Origin: Chara braunii
Taxonomy: Eukaryota; Streptophyta; Charophyceae; Charales; Characeae
Reading direction: 5' to 3'
DNA length: 24,031 nt
NCBI GenBank assembly: GCA_003427395.1
Contig: BFEA01000007.1
Span: 4,970,648 to 4,994,678, forward strand
Shown here one piece after another: positions 21,475-24,031 of the stretch; within the stretch, counting starts at the first letter, position 1; each line of letters starts with the position of its first letter. The notes under the pieces were generated by a model that had not been told where the DNA came from, did no database searches, and saw only the letters and a list, made by a program, of their open reading frames with translations. A program made the position numbers and the translations under genes.

Positions 21475-21573
21475 TAAATATTTATTGATTGATTGTTTTT
21501 TATTGATTGATTGATTGATTGATTGGTGGGGGAGGGGTCGAAGGAGGACCCCTTCCCCCCGACACACACGCAT

Positions 21574-21609
<36 letters not shown>

Positions 21610-21725
21610 CACATTACACATACACACACACGCGCACAAACACACACACTCGCACGTACACACACGCACGCATAAACACACACACACACGCACACACACA
21701 CATACACACTCATATATGGTTGCTG

Positions 21726-21790
<65 letters not shown>

Positions 21791-21795
21791 TATAT
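21400..21795. repeat. Compound microsatellite cluster
   Basis: In order: an 11-base G run (21400-21410), (AT)n at 21427-21471, (TTGA)n at about 21484-21525, an imperfect (AC)n tract with CGC, TAC and AAAC interruptions at about 21562-21710, and (TA)n at 21726-21795. Long open frames across these tracts encode only dipeptide repeats and are not genes. Confidence 0.97.
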
Positions 21796-22151
21796 TAGTA
21801 AATGTTGTTGATGACCTTTGACAGATATTCATATAAAGGGGCTTACCATAGGAAAGGTTCAACACTGGAGTGGTACCTTTTGAAAAATCCTAAGATAGGC
21901 CCAACCGGATTTTCTTATATAAACGGGTAGCATGGATCTCTGCACGCCCCGATGAATTGAGGTGACTATCTGTTCAAAAACGACTACGGTACAAAGACTC
22001 GAACCAACAACCTATTCAAATATAATATATTTATTTCCATTTTTTTTCTTCCCGCCGCTACCTTGATGAATAAAAATGTTAGCCTTTGTCAGAAATGAGG
22101 AAGTATCCGCCGCCCTAGGGACCGGTAACATAGCAGAGTATATAGGGGGTA
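21796..22151. other. Unassigned spacer with a B-box-like decamer
   Basis: GACTCGAACC at 21996-22005 is identical to 897-906, and both are followed by a similar AACCT after a few bases. Read on the minus strand it is GGTTCGAGTC, close to the tRNA B-box consensus. No A box or cloverleaf was found. A TATATAAACG sequence lies at about 21916. Confidence 0.4.
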
Positions 22152-22511
22152 CTAGCCATCCTCATCCTCAACTTCCACTCGTTCGCGCGCTCTCTGTCTT
22201 AAGACCTCCCGCGGCCGCTTAGTGATGAGTAGGCTACCTTCGATAGTTTTCTCTGTCACTACCAAGTTGTCCATAGCTTTTGTCATCAGCCCATGTAGAT
22301 TTCTCCCTGACTTCAAAGGGGAAATAGTTGTGGACCTATCGGTTGCTATTAGTATCATTCCTCCGAAGATTGTTATCTCTTGCAACACCAGTGTGGCATG
22401 ATGGAAACCCCCCTTTCCTTCGAAGAGATGCTTGAGGCACATTTCGCTGAAAAGAGTGGTGTCGAACCGAACCGTGAGGTGATGGCGTCGTCCTTTCTCC
22501 CAACCCACCAC
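22152..22511 (-). CDS. Unrecognised minus-strand open frame, 119 codons
   Basis: The frame opens with a GTG, and the first internal ATG falls about 23 codons in (MCLKHLFEGKGG). This fits an exon or a broken gene better than a complete small gene. The product has a short hydrophobic segment (EITIFGGMILIATD) and then a basic-to-acidic tail (KRPREVLRQRARERVEVEDEDG would be its last part, here split as KRPREVLRQRARE and RVEVEDEDG). It ends at a proper stop. The tail's composition and the absence of simple repeats make it the most protein-like minus-strand frame in the window, but I cannot assign a family. The overlapping plus-strand frame at 22380-22613 is weaker. Confidence 0.25.
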   Translation of the reverse strand: MVGWEKGRRHHLTVRFDTTLFSEMCLKHLFEGKGGFHHATLVLQEITIFGGMILIATDRSTTISPLKSGRNLHGLMTKAMDNLVVTEKTIEGSLLITKRPREVLRQRARERVEVEDEDG

Positions 22512-23955
22512 CCCCCTCCCTTCTCCTTCCTTATTTTACCTGTTATCTCTCCTCTTTCTTCTCTTTCCGAAAAAAAGAAGTATATCCATCCCATAGTATG
22601 CGCTCATCTCTAACATCATATATAAAAAATAGTACTGCTATATCATCCTCTGATGAGCCAATTAGGTGGCAAATTGGCGAAAAATGTTTAAGGGAAAAGC
22701 CATGTTCCTTCAGTCTATCTGTTGGTGTATGGAGACTAGTGACTCCGTACCCTGAATGAGGTAATAATGTGGTCATGAGCAAAAAAAAGCTATGGGACGT
22801 ATCTTAAATTTTTTCTGGTTCCTGTTTGGTATGCATGTCGATCTTCAACCAACTATTCACCTCTTGTTTATATCTGTGCCCTGTGGATTATGGTATTGGT
22901 CTGTTGGATCCATATGGTATACATGATCGGATACCTTTGTCTATGGGTTTTCAATTTTTTTGATTTCCTTTGAAATATCGTGTTCGTTGGGACCTGACTT
23001 TGGATATGAAATGTTGTCAGAAGAAGGGTGAAGGGTTCATACCCTTAAGTGAGCGTTGAGGGTATGATCGACAACTTCGGGAGAATGGAGCATTCTTTGA
23101 TGAAGGATCAGGAGGCCACGATGGGGATAAGGGGGTGATGGGTTAGTCATATCGAGGAGATCTGTGATGAATGGACACTGAGGATGTAGCTATATGGATG
23201 GTTTGTTTGGCAATAACTTCTCGGTTAAGTTGTGTTAAGTAGTGATTCACGTTTTCTTGAAACTATAAAAGGAATAATGGTGAAGGGATGCCTATGGGAT
23301 GGTGGTTAGTTTCGCACAGTATGTCGAAGATTTTAGATTTTGTATATTCATTCATTTTTTTTTATTTTTTTTTTTCCCTTTTTTTTTTCTTTCTTTTTTC
23401 CTTTGTCTTAAAACTGCAGAAGGAAAAATAGGAAGGGATGATCGGGAACGATTTGTGTTTACGTAGCCGGAATGTGATGGTGGTACTATACCGGGGGGCT
23501 GTTGTCGTTTTGATTGATCAATCATCATGTATATCGATATCTGGGATACATTGAAAAAATGTTGATGTTGTAACCATGAGATCGGGTTGCTCGGTAGTGG
23601 TGCATCGGATGGTTGATACACATTTTGGTCGAGCTGTTAGCTTTTAGATGAAGAAAGGAGAGTTGGGTGCGGCTTATAATAGGATAAGGTGGTTTCACAC
23701 AGTATGATGAAAAACCGAGGGGTTGTCATATGAGTGGATAATCGAGAATAATGTACTCATGTAGTCTGAAGTCAGAAGTTTAATGGTGGGTGTTTGCTGG
23801 TGTTCTGTTTGACGTTTTGGGAATGATCAGCAACCGCGAGCAACTTTGTTCGGGAAACCTGATTGAAGTCATTTGGTATTTGATGATTTCTGGGTGCTGA
23901 TATTTGCTCAGTGTCTTCCATAATAATTTTGGTTTGTTAATCTACTTTGTGCACT

Positions 23956-23958
<3 letters not shown>
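22512..23958. other. Unassigned sequence, no supportable gene
   Basis: Frames are short on both strands. A T-rich pyrimidine tract lies at about 23352-23402, and the minus-strand frame that starts inside it (23352-23621) ends in a lysine run caused by the tract. No repeat unit, RNA gene or element end is evident. Confidence 0.5.

Positions 23959-24031
<73 letters not shown>
23959..24031. repeat. (TC)n microsatellite, cut by the window end
   Basis: Uninterrupted TC dinucleotides run to the last base, so the true right end lies outside the window. Confidence 0.98.

Noticed and set aside
21366-21821. Open frames of about 80-100 codons on both strands
   Set aside because: They translate only AC, TA and TTGA microsatellites into dipeptide or low-complexity runs.

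Overview
The window looks like nuclear DNA of a eukaryote with a large, repeat-rich genome. No gene in it looks intact. Coding signal survives only as broken relics with frameshifts and stops. Long (TA)n, (AC)n, (TTGA)n and (TC)n tracts are scattered through it, and most of the remainder is AT-rich non-coding sequence. The two recognisable protein relics belong to mobile-element families found in bryophytes, other streptophytes and several invertebrates. A green-lineage host is a reasonable guess, but the sequence does not prove it.

Layout. 1-1414: (TA)n repeats, a duplicated segment and unassigned sequence. 1415-3415: a tandem array whose higher-order unit is about 245 bp (three related 67-91 bp subunits, 22 visible cores), enclosed by a 76-bp inverted repeat with two mismatches. 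3428-6432: directly after the right inverted repeat, a decayed plus-strand gene with motifs of the transposase-like DUF7869 family. 6391-7625: three unrelated local tandem duplications (periods 70, 144 and 125 bp), the first covering the end of the decayed gene. 7626-9480: unassigned. 9499-9895: three copies of a roughly 30-bp imperfect palindrome, with a fourth copy at 950. 10004-12651: an interval bounded by a 48-bp inverted repeat (6 mismatches, all transitions). 13301-13823: a candidate short element with GC-rich inverted ends. 15600-16735: a decayed acidic, lysine-rich reading frame. 17661-19371: a decayed reverse transcriptase with a YVDD motif, Penelope-like or related. 20497-20770: two copies of an AT-rich repeat that also occurs at 13605. 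21241-21360: a small CpG-rich island with two strong hairpins. 21400-21795: a microsatellite cluster. 22152-22511: one minus-strand open frame of unknown status. 23959-24031: a (TC)n tract cut by the window edge.

The strongest candidate for something undescribed is the left third. A satellite-like higher-order array is enclosed by long inverted repeats and placed 12 bp from the first ATG of a DUF7869-type relic. This could be one end of a large DNA transposon carrying arrayed protein-binding sites, or a separate fold-back element inserted beside the gene. The window alone cannot decide between these.
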